A stretch of 64,000 nucleotides of DNA from Escarpia spicata (Eukaryota > Annelida > Polychaeta > Sabellida > Siboglinidae), in contig OZ023205.1 of NCBI GenBank assembly GCA_963995525.1, positions 68,761,859 to 68,825,858 of the forward strand, read 5' to 3'. The translations under genes were made by a program, and so were the position numbers. The notes beneath the pieces were generated by a model. The model made no database searches. It saw only the letters and a program-made list of their open reading frames with translations, and was not told the DNA's origin. Positions 53,641 through 64,000 of this stretch are shown here, piece by piece. The stretch's first letter is position 1. Every line of letters starts with the position of its first letter.

Positions 53641-54160
53641 GTTTGCAAGTTCCTCCAAATACTTCGTGTTCTCACTTCTTAAGTTTATTCTTAACACTCT
53701 TTGCTAGTTTGTGTTGTGATGCTTTCTCTTGTACTTGCTCAGGTGTTGCGTTGTGCGTGTGTGCGCGCGCAACTAACTAGCATAAGTATACGAAAGCAAG
53801 GCATTGCATCGCTAATATGTATATTTTTGAAACAGCATGTTTTGTATGGATTTGTTTAATCAATATTAAAGTGTTATAAATAATATTCAGTGTTGCAATG
53901 TCTGCAACAAAACCCGTTAAGCAGTCGTTCAGTTAACCAATGAAAATAGCTGAAATTAACATTTAATTTATTTAACGGTTTATGTCTTGTATTGTGTGGA
54001 TTTAGAAAAAAATTATTATAATTTCGGATATGTGTTTTAATCAAAGTAATGGTTGTGACGATATTGAATTTTTTTAAATAATTGTATATAATAAAACACA
54101 AATTATTCCTACATTTGCACAAACACGTTTTGACTGTAACAACATTTTAATGACATTTCA
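53641..54160. other. No gene seen
   Basis: AT-rich intergenic sequence downstream of ZC3H10, with a short GTGTGCGCGCGC tract at about 53757. Confidence 0.3.
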
Positions 54161-54166
54161 TTTATT
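54161..54166 (-). terminator. Candidate polyadenylation signal of ZC3H10
   Basis: AATAAA on the minus strand about 880 bp after the stop codon. The choice is by position and no closer hexamer was noticed. Confidence 0.3.
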
Positions 54167-55046
54167 GCGAACATTACCTAACAACTGTAATGTGTGGCAA
54201 TGATAAACGTAAACTCGCTCCAATGTAACTGCAATATCTTAACCCCACTAAGTTGTACTTAACATGCAACATGCTTATTTAATGTTAGCTTGCTAGAGCT
54301 ATATCCAAGTGAAAATAACATACATTTAGTCCTTTATCCAAGACACATCTATTCGCTCATACTTTCTGAACACCCTCACCACAACTGCTAAATATATGTT
54401 ATGTTCGTCACATCCAAACACGTGTCATCTTTCTGGAAACAATCTGCTGTATCTTGTGCACATAACAAGGCTTAACTTTGCAGATAATAATAACTGCAAT
54501 CTTTCGAAGTCATTGTGATCATAGTCAGAAGCCAGAAACAGCTTTGGTGTGAAACATTGTTTAGTGCAGCCTTGTCTGCAGACTTGTCATAGGCGGTGAC
54601 TTACCAGTGAACAGTATAGTGCCTGCTCGGTCGATGCATGTGTCATCACGAGTGACATCAATTGTGCAATTAGAGATCGCGCTGAGAGAGCTTAGAGATG
54701 TCGCTGACACACAGTTCATTATGCCACCTGTCTCAGAGTATGGTGTGAGCATATCACACCTTGCCTTGCAAACACTGGTGCAACCATAGATTTGAGGATT
54801 CACGATTACCGGATCGCTTTGATTCTGACGGTCATTTGCATGCTGTTCGCTTCTCAAATTGGCCTTTGTTGTGAACTACAAGGTGCTAATACTGAGCATT
54901 CTTCTTTGTGGTTTCAGTTACGTCATTCCACCTGGTATGGCATTGATGCATATAACGACAAAGTCAGCCATTCGAGCCGCCAGCAATGCGGAACGATAAT
55001 GTTTCAGTTGAGCATAATTCAATACCCCCAGATTGCACTGCACACA

Positions 55047-56411
55047 CTATCCCAAGGTGCTGTTGGGCAGCTGTGTGTGCGACATGATGGGATAGGAGAC
55101 GAGCGCAGTGGTGACACCACTGTTCAGCAGAGATGTCTGTGTCAGATTTCCCTGTTGCGGTTGCTGCTGCTGCAGCGGCTGGCCGAGCGACACGGCCACG
55201 ATGCCGCCAGGTGGTGCCATCGCCGACTCTAGCGGAATCGACACGGGCACCATGTTAGTGGGGTTGAGCGACACCGACACGGGGGTGTTCATCGTTGCTG
55301 GCTGCACCGTGACGGCGTTCGTCAGGTGCGACTGTAAGGCCTGCTGTGATACGGGCACGACGAGCTCACCGCTGCTGGCGCTGATGCCCATCTGCGGCAG
55401 CGACGTCGCCATCTGGCTGAACTGTGGACGTCCAGCGAGCGTCGGTCGCGCCACCACGGGGGCGTGCGCGACAGTTGAGGTCACCACTTGCGTGACGGTC
55501 ATCATCGGCACGATGGTGGGCGGCGGCACGTTGGACGGGGACGTGAGCTTGGCGGCGCGGAAGCGAGCATTCTGTTCGAGAAGTACCTCGTTTGTCGCTG
55601 CCAGGTCGGAAACCTGTTTCTTGAGCTCCTCGACCTTGTGGCGCAGCAGGATGTTGTCCTCCTCCAGCAGACGGTGGTAGTCGAGCGCCGTCGGCACGAC
55701 CGGTCGGTAGCCGCTGTTATAGTTGTTATCGAAGTCGTCCTCGATTCGACGCCGCTTCAGCGATCGCTCGTAGTCGTAGCGCACGTAGTCGTTGTACACA
55801 CTTTCGAACGTGTCCATCGTCGAGATCGTCGTGCGCAGGCGCCGCTCGTTGATGCAGTTAGGGCCGCCCGCGCTTCCTGGCCGACTGTGCGTGCTGCCTC
55901 CTACTTCCTGTATGACATCGGAAGACTGCGATGACGCGATGTGTCGGAATTTGCAGCGAACGCCACGTTTGCACTCTCCCTTCAGGAAGTCTTTGCAGAT
56001 CGGTACCTCCCCCTGCAGTAGAGGAACCTCCGTCGAGTTGAGCCCGATCCCGAGGGAGACGGCCTGCTGCAGCCGCCCAGGAAGCTGACCCGTGCGTCGG
56101 TACTCCTCCTCTTCATCCTTCGTGCAGTGGATGAATCGGCAGCTGGCGCGACGGCAGCCAGTGTTCTGAAAGTCGTGACAGAACGTGTAGTCATGGCGAC
56201 GCGTCATGTCGACCGACTCGACAGAGGGCGGGTGACGATAGCGACACCGCTTGCCGCGCTGGCACACATTGCGTAGGAAGTCCCGACAGATATCGTCGGA
56301 ACAAGCGACCGCGCCGCTGCTGCCGCCGCCACTACCCCCGCTGCGCTGTCCTATGTCGTCGCTCATGTCACTGTTGTCCGACATATTGCTGGCCCCGTCC
56401 GACGCTGACAT
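55047..56411 (-). CDS. ZC3H10: Zinc finger CCCH domain-containing protein 10 orthologue
   Basis: A single-exon frame of 454 codons. Three CCCH zinc fingers have ligands at residues 42-50-56-60, 78-86-91-95 and 139-147-153-157 (ICRDFLRNVCQRGKRCRYRH, CHDFQNTGCRRASCRFIH, CKDFLKGECKRGVRCKFRH). A coiled coil (LLEEDNILLRHKVEELKKQV) and NEVLLEQNARFR follow at about 245-285. The second half is low-complexity Pro/Thr/Val/Gln-rich, ending VSYPIMSHTQLP. Order, spacing and C-terminal motif match vertebrate ZC3H10, an RNA-binding protein linked to miRNA processing and mitochondrial regulation. I chose the ATG at 56411; the frame stays open 28 codons upstream without another ATG, and a TTTCTGCCAG acceptor-like site there suggests a 5' UTR exon junction. 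Confidence 0.95.
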   Translation of the reverse strand: MSASDGASNMSDNSDMSDDIGQRSGGSGGGSSGAVACSDDICRDFLRNVCQRGKRCRYRHPPSVESVDMTRRHDYTFCHDFQNTGCRRASCRFIHCTKDEEEEYRRTGQLPGRLQQAVSLGIGLNSTEVPLLQGEVPICKDFLKGECKRGVRCKFRHIASSQSSDVIQEVGGSTHSRPGSAGGPNCINERRLRTTISTMDTFESVYNDYVRYDYERSLKRRRIEDDFDNNYNSGYRPVVPTALDYHRLLEEDNILLRHKVEELKKQVSDLAATNEVLLEQNARFRAAKLTSPSNVPPPTIVPMMTVTQVVTSTVAHAPVVARPTLAGRPQFSQMATSLPQMGISASSGELVVPVSQQALQSHLTNAVTVQPATMNTPVSVSLNPTNMVPVSIPLESAMAPPGGIVAVSLGQPLQQQQPQQGNLTQTSLLNSGVTTALVSYPIMSHTQLPNSTLG

Positions 56412-57435
56412 CGGGACGTCTCGCACGCCTCGCGCACAAAATTGATGAAACCGTAGACGTTCAGATTCGCAGTGGTGCCACCTGGCAGAAACCAACAGGA
56501 CGCTTTGTGTTACAGACGCGCGTAGTCAGAAGCAGCAACCTAAGAATAATTAACACGTTATATATCGACAGTGCCTGGCGTGGAGGCAATGCAGTGGAAT
56601 GCAAGACCAAACTGAAACTTCAAGTCGGTAATTAGTATGCATCTAGTGATCATAGAACAAACGTCGCTGCTTCAGGAGACCTACAAAGCGATAAAAAAGA
56701 ACAACCTTCGGCAACAAAGCAACGTAACTATTGCGCCATCGTTTGATGCACCTGTCAACAACAGCGTTGACGAGTTCTCGCTTGGTGTATCTGCCTGTTG
56801 TGAATTATTGTCAAAACATTTTCATCAGACCAACTCATTCATATTAAAACCACATTTGAACACACGTTTGCCTGCATGCAAATGTATTACACATGCATTT
56901 TATTTTGCAAACAAAACTGGTTTTGATTATAGAATGTCATGGAACAACACACTTGATTCAGAAACTTTCGTGTGGCGCAGCCACTGTTAATTCGTGTACC
57001 ATACAGTCACCTGCAGAATGCAATAAATGTAAGTTACCTTCTTACTGTGTATTGTGCCCTGCTACACATTGTGTACACAATGTAATTTGCCCACAGTGAC
57101 AGTAGATGCAGCACCATGTGGATGTCACCAGGGACCTGATATCGTCTCATTAGTGCCCTCCCACCTCAATATTCATACACTTCACCATCTGATTGGAAGT
57201 GCTGGAGTAATCAGTGAGTGGTAATCACTACACTTTGCACCAGCCGATCAGGAGTGGCCTCATTAGCACCAAGCAACAGTGGTGCACCCGTGGCACAATT
57301 TGCCAAGAAGGCATCTCACTGTAGACTCAGCGCAGTCGAGAGATGGCTTGGATCAATGGTCGCTGCAGTGGAGCAAGTTCGGCATGATTCAGTATATTAA
57401 AGTTATACTAACATAACACTGACTGACTGACTGCA
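56412..57435. other. Upstream region of ZC3H10, no other gene seen
   Basis: The first 150 bp are moderately CpG-rich and probably contain the ZC3H10 leader and promoter. Small open frames further out (for example 56637-56990, +) have no family resemblance. The rest is unassigned. Confidence 0.4.
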
Positions 57436-57439
57436 TATC

Positions 57440-57765
57440 TGCCTATATCCCCAGTCACAGTCTGTTCTGTCGAATGATCTCTTTTGGATTCCCCGGGTCA
57501 ACCTCTGGAATGGTCTTCCACTTGGAAGGGACCAGAAAACCTGTCTCTTTGAACAAGCTTTTTGTGATTTTCATCTGTGTACGTTTACTTTTTATTTCCT
57601 TATCTTATATAATAATAATATCTTACAATACATAATGTACTGTAATACATTTAGAGCATCATATTGTATGCTTCAATTCACTGTAAATATTGTTAATATT
57701 TGAAAACACTGATTGTACTACTCATAAAGATCTGCGGTGTGTAAATAAATTTGATTTGACTGTCT
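57440..57765 (+). mobile_element. LINE 3' fragment
   Basis: The frame reads FWIPRVNLWNGLPLGRDQK, the terminal RxxxxWNxLP motif of CR1/L2-like proteins. A 3' region follows that ends GTAAATAAATTTGATTTGAC. Confidence 0.6.
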
Positions 57766-59090
57766 TGTTTCAGTTTGGAGTTTGTAAAATTGCACTTTGA
57801 CAGAACCAGCAATTCATTCCATAAGCTACATAATATAGTGCTGCTAGTTTATGAAACCTGAAGCAAACATGCACATCATCTTTAAACAAATCACTTATTT
57901 TAATATGGAAGTTTTACTTAAAACTATTTACTTATTCTGAATCAATTACACATTAGACTGAAACAATAGTTTTTTTAGAACAGTTAGCATCAAGGATTAC
58001 TTGCATACATCCACGCGTGTGGTCTGAGATTTGTACATCAATGCTACTTTGGGCAACTGAAAAACACACACATAAATCTGATATCTGCAACACGGCCAGA
58101 CAAGATACATACATGATAAGGCAACACCTGGTGCTGAAGCATTGGCTGCCATCACCACTGTATGTAAGACGAGACATAAGAACATTTCTCAGTTTGAATA
58201 AGAGAAACATGACTAGAACAGGCAGTGTGATACAACTATGATTTCACTTGCAAGACAACGGGAGATGTTGCCAAAATGTCTACCACCAGATTTACAGCAA
58301 CACAGTCTATTTTCAGTGGTGTGATAGATCGCAGGATGCCATTCTTCCTGCGGGAAGAGAGAAAAACATCCATGGAAATGATATGTTAATTTGTCATTAC
58401 AAATGCTACATACCTCTATATATTTATGCCATAAAACCTAGATTATACACATAGTAAGTAAATAGGCTAACTATTGAACAGACAACATGCAACCAATACC
58501 GAGGTGAATAAGATATCATATCAAATACAAATTATAACGAGACACTAACATAAAACCAAAATATGTCTAGGTATCAGACTACCTGACAGAATACTGGCTT
58601 AGTGTTTGCAAGCCCAGAGTTACGTTGGAGAAAATGTCAAAAAACGAACATGAAAGATGTTGCTTTTTATAACATTTACAGAAAATGTTTAGGCTGAAAG
58701 ACTAATCACACCTGGATGTCTTCCAACTACGTGACTTTCTGCAGCATGTGTTCGGGAGTGTGTAATGCATTTATCAAAACTGTCACTAATCAACATATAT
58801 CTACAGTTTGTGTGACTCACTTTGCACTTATTGAAATAAACACAAAATTGCCCGCAAGGCATCAACCAGGGATGGGTTAAATTGTAATGCATAATTTGTA
58901 TTGATCTACAACATTTACAGTGTAACAATAAAATACTGAATGCTGTGGTTGGGATGTTACAATGCTGTGTTATTAGCAAACTGAACCCAGCAAGAATGCA
59001 TGAATTAACATAAAACATGTTTCTAAATGAAGAAAAATGGTGCACCTATATGTTCTACAAAACACTATTATTTATTAATACTCTATCCAC
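57766..59090. other. No gene seen
   Basis: 1.3 kb of AT-rich sequence; small open frames on both strands without similarity I recognise. Confidence 0.35.
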
Positions 59091-59185
59091 GAACCAGGGT
59101 TGGGGTCAATTATAATTCGTAATTGTGTAATTAATTACAATTACGGTGTAATTGCAATGTTTGAAAGTATCGTAATTGTAACTGA

Positions 59186-59207
59186 TTGTGTGTGTGTGTG
59201 TGCGTGC

Positions 59208-59242
<35 letters not shown>

Positions 59243-59257
59243 TGTGTGTGTGTGTGT
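59186..59257. repeat. GTGC/GT microsatellite
   Basis: A run of GTGTGT, GCGTGCGT and again GTGTGT. Confidence 0.9.
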
Positions 59258-60244
59258 AATTTGCCATTGTAATTGCCTTAATTGTTCAATTACTTTCCCA
59301 TTGTTTCTCCAATTGTGGGTGAAACTCCCACAACTGTTTTTTTATATTTCATTATGAAAACCAAGGCTGTTTCCCTCTGAAATCACCTTCCCTCTCATAC
59401 TTCCCATTTTTGGGGTGTTATAGTGAGACAGTGACTCTTTCTGGTGAACATGGACAGATAACAGCTGTCTGACTGTCCTGCCACAGTCCTGGCACAGTCA
59501 TGTTGCATAAAGCATTTAGCAGTGTCTTTCCAGACAATCAGTCACCCATGAACAGGCACAGTGCCAACTAGTATTTATTTGTCCTTTTGACTTGGCACAT
59601 TGGAAGCACTGATAGAGAGATAAAACATGGCTTCTCTTCCATTGGGGAGGGCATATAGAGCTGACCCATTGAAGCACTAGCTCTAGCAGTAGCAGGCTTC
59701 AGCAGTTGACAAGTGTCAAGTAGGAGGCCAAGAATAAAGGATAGGCCTGTGGTCCAGTGCAACACAGGCTAGCTGTACTAATTGTAATTTAGTTAAATAA
59801 GGCTGTGCACTAACACTATCCTTTCACTGTGGAATTATTTTCTAGTAAGCTTGAGGGCAGCAAGGTGCTGAGAAGCCAATGGTGTGGTAATGATATAAAT
59901 GTGGACTGATCTGATATATATCATTAGTTCTGTTTATTTAATTTTAAGCTAAACAAAAATCCATTGTAATTGACAATTATAATTGAATATATTTTGGGAC
60001 AGTAATTGTAGTTGTATTTGAAATAAAAAATAATTGTAGCTGTACCTGTAATTGAGAATTATCCAGTCATGTAATTGTAATTGATCAGAATCAGAATAAA
60101 TTTATTTGACCTATAAATACGATACATATACAACAAATAACGTAAGTAATAGATAAGGTCGGGAGTCTCCCATTAAGATATATATCGCTAGCACAGGAGC
60201 CACCTGTAATTCAACCCAACCCTGCCATGAACCATTGCAATTTA

Positions 60245-62327
60245 ATGCTGGAATATATTAAAGAGTGAAATTAAGTGCATAATCTATAAATTTGTACCCT
60301 TCAAAAAATAAGGAAAATGGTCCAAAAAGAAACACTTATCAAAAGAAGCCATTAGAAAAATTAAGTATAAACAAATGATGTGGAAGTCATATAGATGTAC
60401 TGGAAATGATGAAGACTACAACAGTTATAAAGAAGCACTTAACCAAGCTACAGCTGAAATTAGAAATTCAAAGAGAAGCTATGAACAACAATTAGCTAGT
60501 AATATAAAACATGACAGCAAGAGTTTTTATGCGTATGTTCGAAGCAAACAGAAAGTTCAAGATAAGGTCGGTCCTCTAGAAGATAGTGCTGGAAATATAA
60601 TATCAGAGGGATTCATAATGGCAGAAGACCTGAATGAGTACTTTAGTTCAGTGTTTACCAGGGAAGATATTAGTTCACTGCCAATACCAGAGGCTAAGTT
60701 CAAGGGGGCAGATTCAGACTATTTAGGACAATTAATTGTAACCCCGGAAATGGTAGCTAAGAAAATAAGGGCTATGAAGGATAATAAATCACCTGGAGTG
60801 GATGGTATTCCACCCAAACTACTATTGGAAATTGTAGAACAAATTAGCATACCACTTGCAACAGTTTTCAACTTGTCATTAGAAGAGGGAGTGGTTCCTT
60901 TAGAATGGAAAGAAGCAAACATTATACCGTTATTCAAAAAAGGTTCGAGAAACAAGTCAGAGAACTATAGACCAGTGAGTTTAACATCAGTGATTTGTAA
61001 ATTATTAGAAAGACTAATTAAAGATCACATGGTGGATTTTCTTGTTAAACAAAACTTGATAAACCCATCTCAACATGGTTTTTTTAAAGCGAGGTCATGC
61101 TTAACAAATATGTTATGTTTTTTGGAAGACATCACTAAGTGGGTAGATGAGGGATCACCAGTAGATATCGTCTACTTAGATTTTCAAAAAGCTTTCGACA
61201 AAGTACCACATCAAAGATTACTGCTTAAACTAAAGGCCCATGGCATAGGAAATGGTATAATAAACTGGATAGAACAATGGCTGATTGACAGAAGACAACG
61301 TGTAGTAGTTGATGGGGAGGCTTGAAACTGGAAATCGGTATTGAGTGGGGTACCACAGGGATTAGTATTAGGTCCTATATTATTCTTAATATACATCAAC
61401 GATTTGGATGATGAAATAACAAGCAAGGTGTTGAAATTTGCAGATGATACAAAAGTGTTTAGAAGGATTAAAAGTGATGGAGATAGACAGCATTTACAAG
61501 ATGATCTTGACAGGTTGATCAAATGGTCTGAAAAGTGGCAAATGATGTTCAATTTTGGGAAATGTAAATGCCTCCACATAGGACATGGGAACGAAGAAGT
61601 AGAATATACAATGGGGGGTACTGTACTAAGTACTACTGTAAAAGAAAAGGACTTAGGGTTAACCGTTAGTGCTGATATGAAGATTTCAGAGCAGTGCGGA
61701 ATTGCAGCTTCAAAGGGAAATCAAATCCTTGGATTAATTAGGCGAAACATAACGTATAAGGAAAAAGAGCTAATAATACCGCTGTACAAAACAATAGTTA
61801 GGCCTCATTTAGAATATTGTATTCAAGCGTGGAGGCCATATCGCAGGAAGGACATAGATATGCTAGAAAGAGTGCAGAGGAGATCAACTAAAATGATACC
61901 AAATCTGAGGGATCTTAGTTACGAAATACGCCTAAAAAAATGCGGTTTAACAACACTTGAGACCAGGAGATTGAGAGGAGATCAGATAGAAGTGTTTAAA
62001 ATATTGAAGGGTTATGAAAATATTGATAGAAATATGTTTTTCTCAGTTAAGAAAGATAGAAGGACTAGAGGACATGAACTTGCATTAGCAAAGGAGCAGA
62101 GTAGATTGGATATAAGAAAGTTTTGTAAATGAATGGAACAGATTACCTGCTGATTGTGTGGGTGCTAGAAGTGTGAATATGTTTAAAAATAAAATCGACA
62201 CATACCTCAGACGGGCGGGATACACATACATAAAAGGGTCGGACTCTCGATAAGCCAAGGGCTTCCTTGTCCACCTGCTACCTAGAGTTAATTCTCTGGG
62301 TAGCAATCTTGTTAAATCTTGTTAAAT
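60245..62327 (+). mobile_element. CR1-like LINE copy C
   Basis: A 2.1-kb, 5'-truncated copy almost identical to copy B. The reverse transcriptase is open from 60375 to a TGA at 61323-61325 (316 codons) and again from 61341 to 62132 (263 codons). It has SPGVDGIPPKLL, YLDFQKAFDKVPHQRLL, a VPQGLVLGP box and an intact KFADDTKVF catalytic motif. A small deletion near 62124 removes the SFSQRTVNEWNRL segment seen in copies A and B from the frame. The tail is CTTGTTAAATCTTGTTAAAT. One stop and one deletion suggest fairly recent inactivation. Confidence 0.9.
60375..61325 (+). pseudogene. LINE reverse transcriptase, N-terminal piece (copy C)
   Basis: 316 codons covering linker, fingers and the first palm aspartate (YLDFQKAFD). 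It ends at a TGA just before the VPQG box; the rest follows in the next open frame. Confidence 0.8.
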
Positions 62328-62751
62328 TGACACTATCTATATGAGGCTGTAACTAATTTCTTGAAACCTATTAATTGACCTTCAATAAGTACTCTCACTG
62401 TAATTTGGTTTTTATGAAGGTGGTAATTGAAAAGAAATGTTACCCAACCCTAGTACCCAACCCTAGTACCCAACCCTAGTACCAAACAAAACCATGCATT
62501 ATAGCATTACATAAGAAGGCAGGTACTCTGGTTTGACTGACCCAAGTATTGTATCTTGGTACTGACATCACCAATGGATATAGCTATGGGATGGTGTGTA
62601 TATGCATGTGCACATGTACACACATGAGCCTGTGCGTAAGAAATGTGCTGGCTCTGCCAAAACAAAAAGAAGACCATGTAGAGCATCAAACATAACAAGC
62701 GTGGCGACAAGCATTTGTTGCTGCTCATCTGTGGAGGGGCGTACCAGGCTG

Positions 62752-62828
62752 CAGTGTGATGGCCATGGCAGGCTAGGGCAGGCTGTAGTGTGACGGCCAG
62801 GGCAGGCTGTAGTGTGACGGCCAGTGCA
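62752..62828 (+). repeat. 24-bp tandem repeat, about three copies
   Basis: Unit GTAGTGTGACGGCCAGGGCA GGCT, with a diverged first copy. Confidence 0.85.
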
Positions 62829-63425
62829 GCACAGCGACTCCCACAAATACAGCTGTCGGAAAACCTGTCCCACTTTATTAGTGAGCAGCATCTCCATGAG
62901 TACAATGACTGACAGGCAGATGCCACCAGGTAGATCAGTGAGCGTAGCTGATGGGTGGATGTCTTCTGTCTGGGTATTCCTGGCCAGGTTCGGTACATCA
63001 CATATCCACCTCCCAGACGGTACACAAATAGTAATAAATAAATTTATATAGGATGGCATTATTGGATTTATTAAAATGTATTAAATTTGATACTTACTAG
63101 TAAATTATAATTAGACGCTGTAAATGACGTCTTTGTGAGCACCTTGGATAATGTGTCATTGGTTATAAAAAGAAAGAATAACAGGAAAAGTATTCCAAGA
63201 AAAATGGTGCTATTAACTGGGGAGCATTGTTACTGTCTGGATAAGGAAGAGCTGTCTGAATCGGCAGCATCAGTCACAATCAGCAGGGAGGAGGATCTAC
63301 TTTCCATGACACATGACACCTTGGCATCTGTGCTGACACAGATTGCTGTACAGTGCAATCAAAATGCCATACAATTTGTTGGTTGTGTCTAACTGCTACG
63401 TTGCACAATGGTAGTGTTCCAGGCC
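62829..63425. other. No gene that can be supported
   Basis: An open stretch to 63392 (about 80 codons, containing SVTISREEDLLSMTHDTL) has some coding character but no family resemblance and no ATG at its start. Confidence 0.3.
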
Positions 63426-63431
63426 TCTGGC

Positions 63432-63597
63432 AATGCACTGGTGCTGCCTGTCGCAGGTGCTGCTAGCTCTACAATGCACTGGTGCCGCCTGTCGCAGGTG
63501 CTGCTAGCTCTACAATGCACTGGTGCTGCCTGTCGCAGGTGCTGCTAGCTCTACAATGCACTGGTGCTGCCTGTCGCAGGTGCTGCTAGCTCTACAA
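63432..63597 (+). repeat. 41-bp tandem repeat, four copies
   Basis: Copies start at 63432, 63473, 63514 and 63555 (AATGCACTGGTGCTGCCTGT). The second has one substitution. Confidence 0.95.
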
Positions 63598-64000
63598 CGC
63601 ATCCAACGCAGCCACACTGAGCAAACACACAGATGTCTGCCCACACTAAACAAACACCTCACTGTCACAAGACTGTTTCTTTGTTTCTTTCTTTCCACTC
63701 TACCCATTTGTCACAGTCACAGAAGAAGCATCATCTCCTAGGGCAGCCGTCAGTCCACAACATGTTCTATTTACCCCCTGGATGGGGTACTTAACTTCCC
63801 TGGAACAGCCTCTAGGTAGTAGACACATGTGACTTTCAGTGTCTCATCAAAACACTTATAGCCAATCAACTGAACCGACTGCCAACTTAAAAAAACCGAG
63901 GACTAATTTGTGACAAGATCAAAACCACTCACGATAAGTCACCTGTAATCCTATGTCTGGTCGTATTACTCAGTAATTGTGATGTTTTCGACGGTTCTCA
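63598..64000. other. No gene seen
   Basis: Unassigned sequence to the window end. Confidence 0.3.

Larger units (their letters stand above)
59095..62477. mobile_element. hAT-like non-autonomous element, split by a LINE
   Basis: The left end CAGGGTTGGGGTCAATTA and the right end ...TACCCAACCCTA form a short terminal inverted repeat of the CAGGGTTGGG type seen in hAT elements. Subterminal AT-rich GTAATTGTAATT motifs lie on both sides. The interior has no transposase. A CR1-like LINE (60245-62327) sits inside. No clean 8-bp duplication was found, perhaps because the right end is triplicated as a 13-bp repeat (62453-62480). Confidence 0.5.

Noticed and set aside
54561..54857. Minus-strand 98-codon frame with many Cys, ending near a GTAAGT donor
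   Set aside because: It lies in the likely 3' UTR of ZC3H10 and has no family similarity or matching acceptor; left unannotated.
56412..56495. N-terminal extension of ZC3H10 by 28 codons
   Set aside because: No ATG in the extension, and an acceptor-like TTTCTGCCAG in the sequence suggests untranslated exon sequence.
56637..56990. Plus-strand frame of 117 codons upstream of ZC3H10
   Set aside because: No recognisable domain, no conservation evidence and no splice context.
63135..63392. 85-codon plus-strand frame
   Set aside because: It starts at GTG rather than ATG and shows no family similarity; mentioned only as a possibility.

Overview
The window is animal nuclear DNA. It has spliced genes with GT-AG introns of 0.4-5.3 kb, non-LTR and LTR retrotransposons, a Polinton/Maverick DNA element and many minisatellites. 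The two host genes (a polypeptide GalNAc-transferase and a ZC3H10 orthologue) are metazoan. Their mix with Polinton, L2/CR1-like LINE, gypsy and YqaJ/THAP remnants suggests an invertebrate, perhaps a marine deuterostome or spiralian; the species cannot be fixed from the sequence alone.

Layout. 1-2700 holds old debris: two LINE 3' fragments, a broken THAP-domain gene and a broken YqaJ-type recombinase gene. 2727-9382 is a Polinton, shrunk by deletion, with about 413-bp inverted terminal repeats and a perfect 6-bp target duplication (TACGTC). Its left repeat is split by a LINE. It carries two unrecognised genes, a frameshifted integrase, a fragment of protein-primed DNA polymerase B and a NADAR-family gene. 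9530-13375 is a second inverted-repeat unit around a decayed gene with a FEN/PIN-like nuclease region.

13581-33899 (+) is the main host gene: 11 coding exons of a GALNT11-like polypeptide N-acetylgalactosaminyltransferase. One assembled reading frame gives 571 aa, with a type II membrane anchor, catalytic domain and ricin-type lectin domain. Exon 4 exists in two versions (22115-22318 and 23505-23708), identical in length and phase. Its introns hold a SINE, a LINE fragment, a TA-flanked MITE and six tandem-repeat arrays with units of 30, 57, 31, 35, 39 and 43 bp.

35415-45590 is a mobile-element graveyard: a degenerate gypsy element with CACGTG-bearing repeats in its presumed LTR, an inverted duplication of LINE pieces, and an almost complete gypsy element (40523-44957, 5-bp duplication AAGAC) inserted in an L2-like LINE. 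45600-54550 is gene-poor, with a better-preserved CR1-like LINE (about 49970-52373). 55047-56411 (-) is ZC3H10, a single-exon CCCH zinc-finger protein. 59095-62477 is a hAT-like non-autonomous element split by a third copy of the same CR1-like LINE. The remainder is repeats and unassigned sequence.

The two host genes have no evident functional link. The points most worth following are the alternative GALNT exon pair, whose joint skipping would create an immediate stop codon, and the NADAR gene inside a Polinton.
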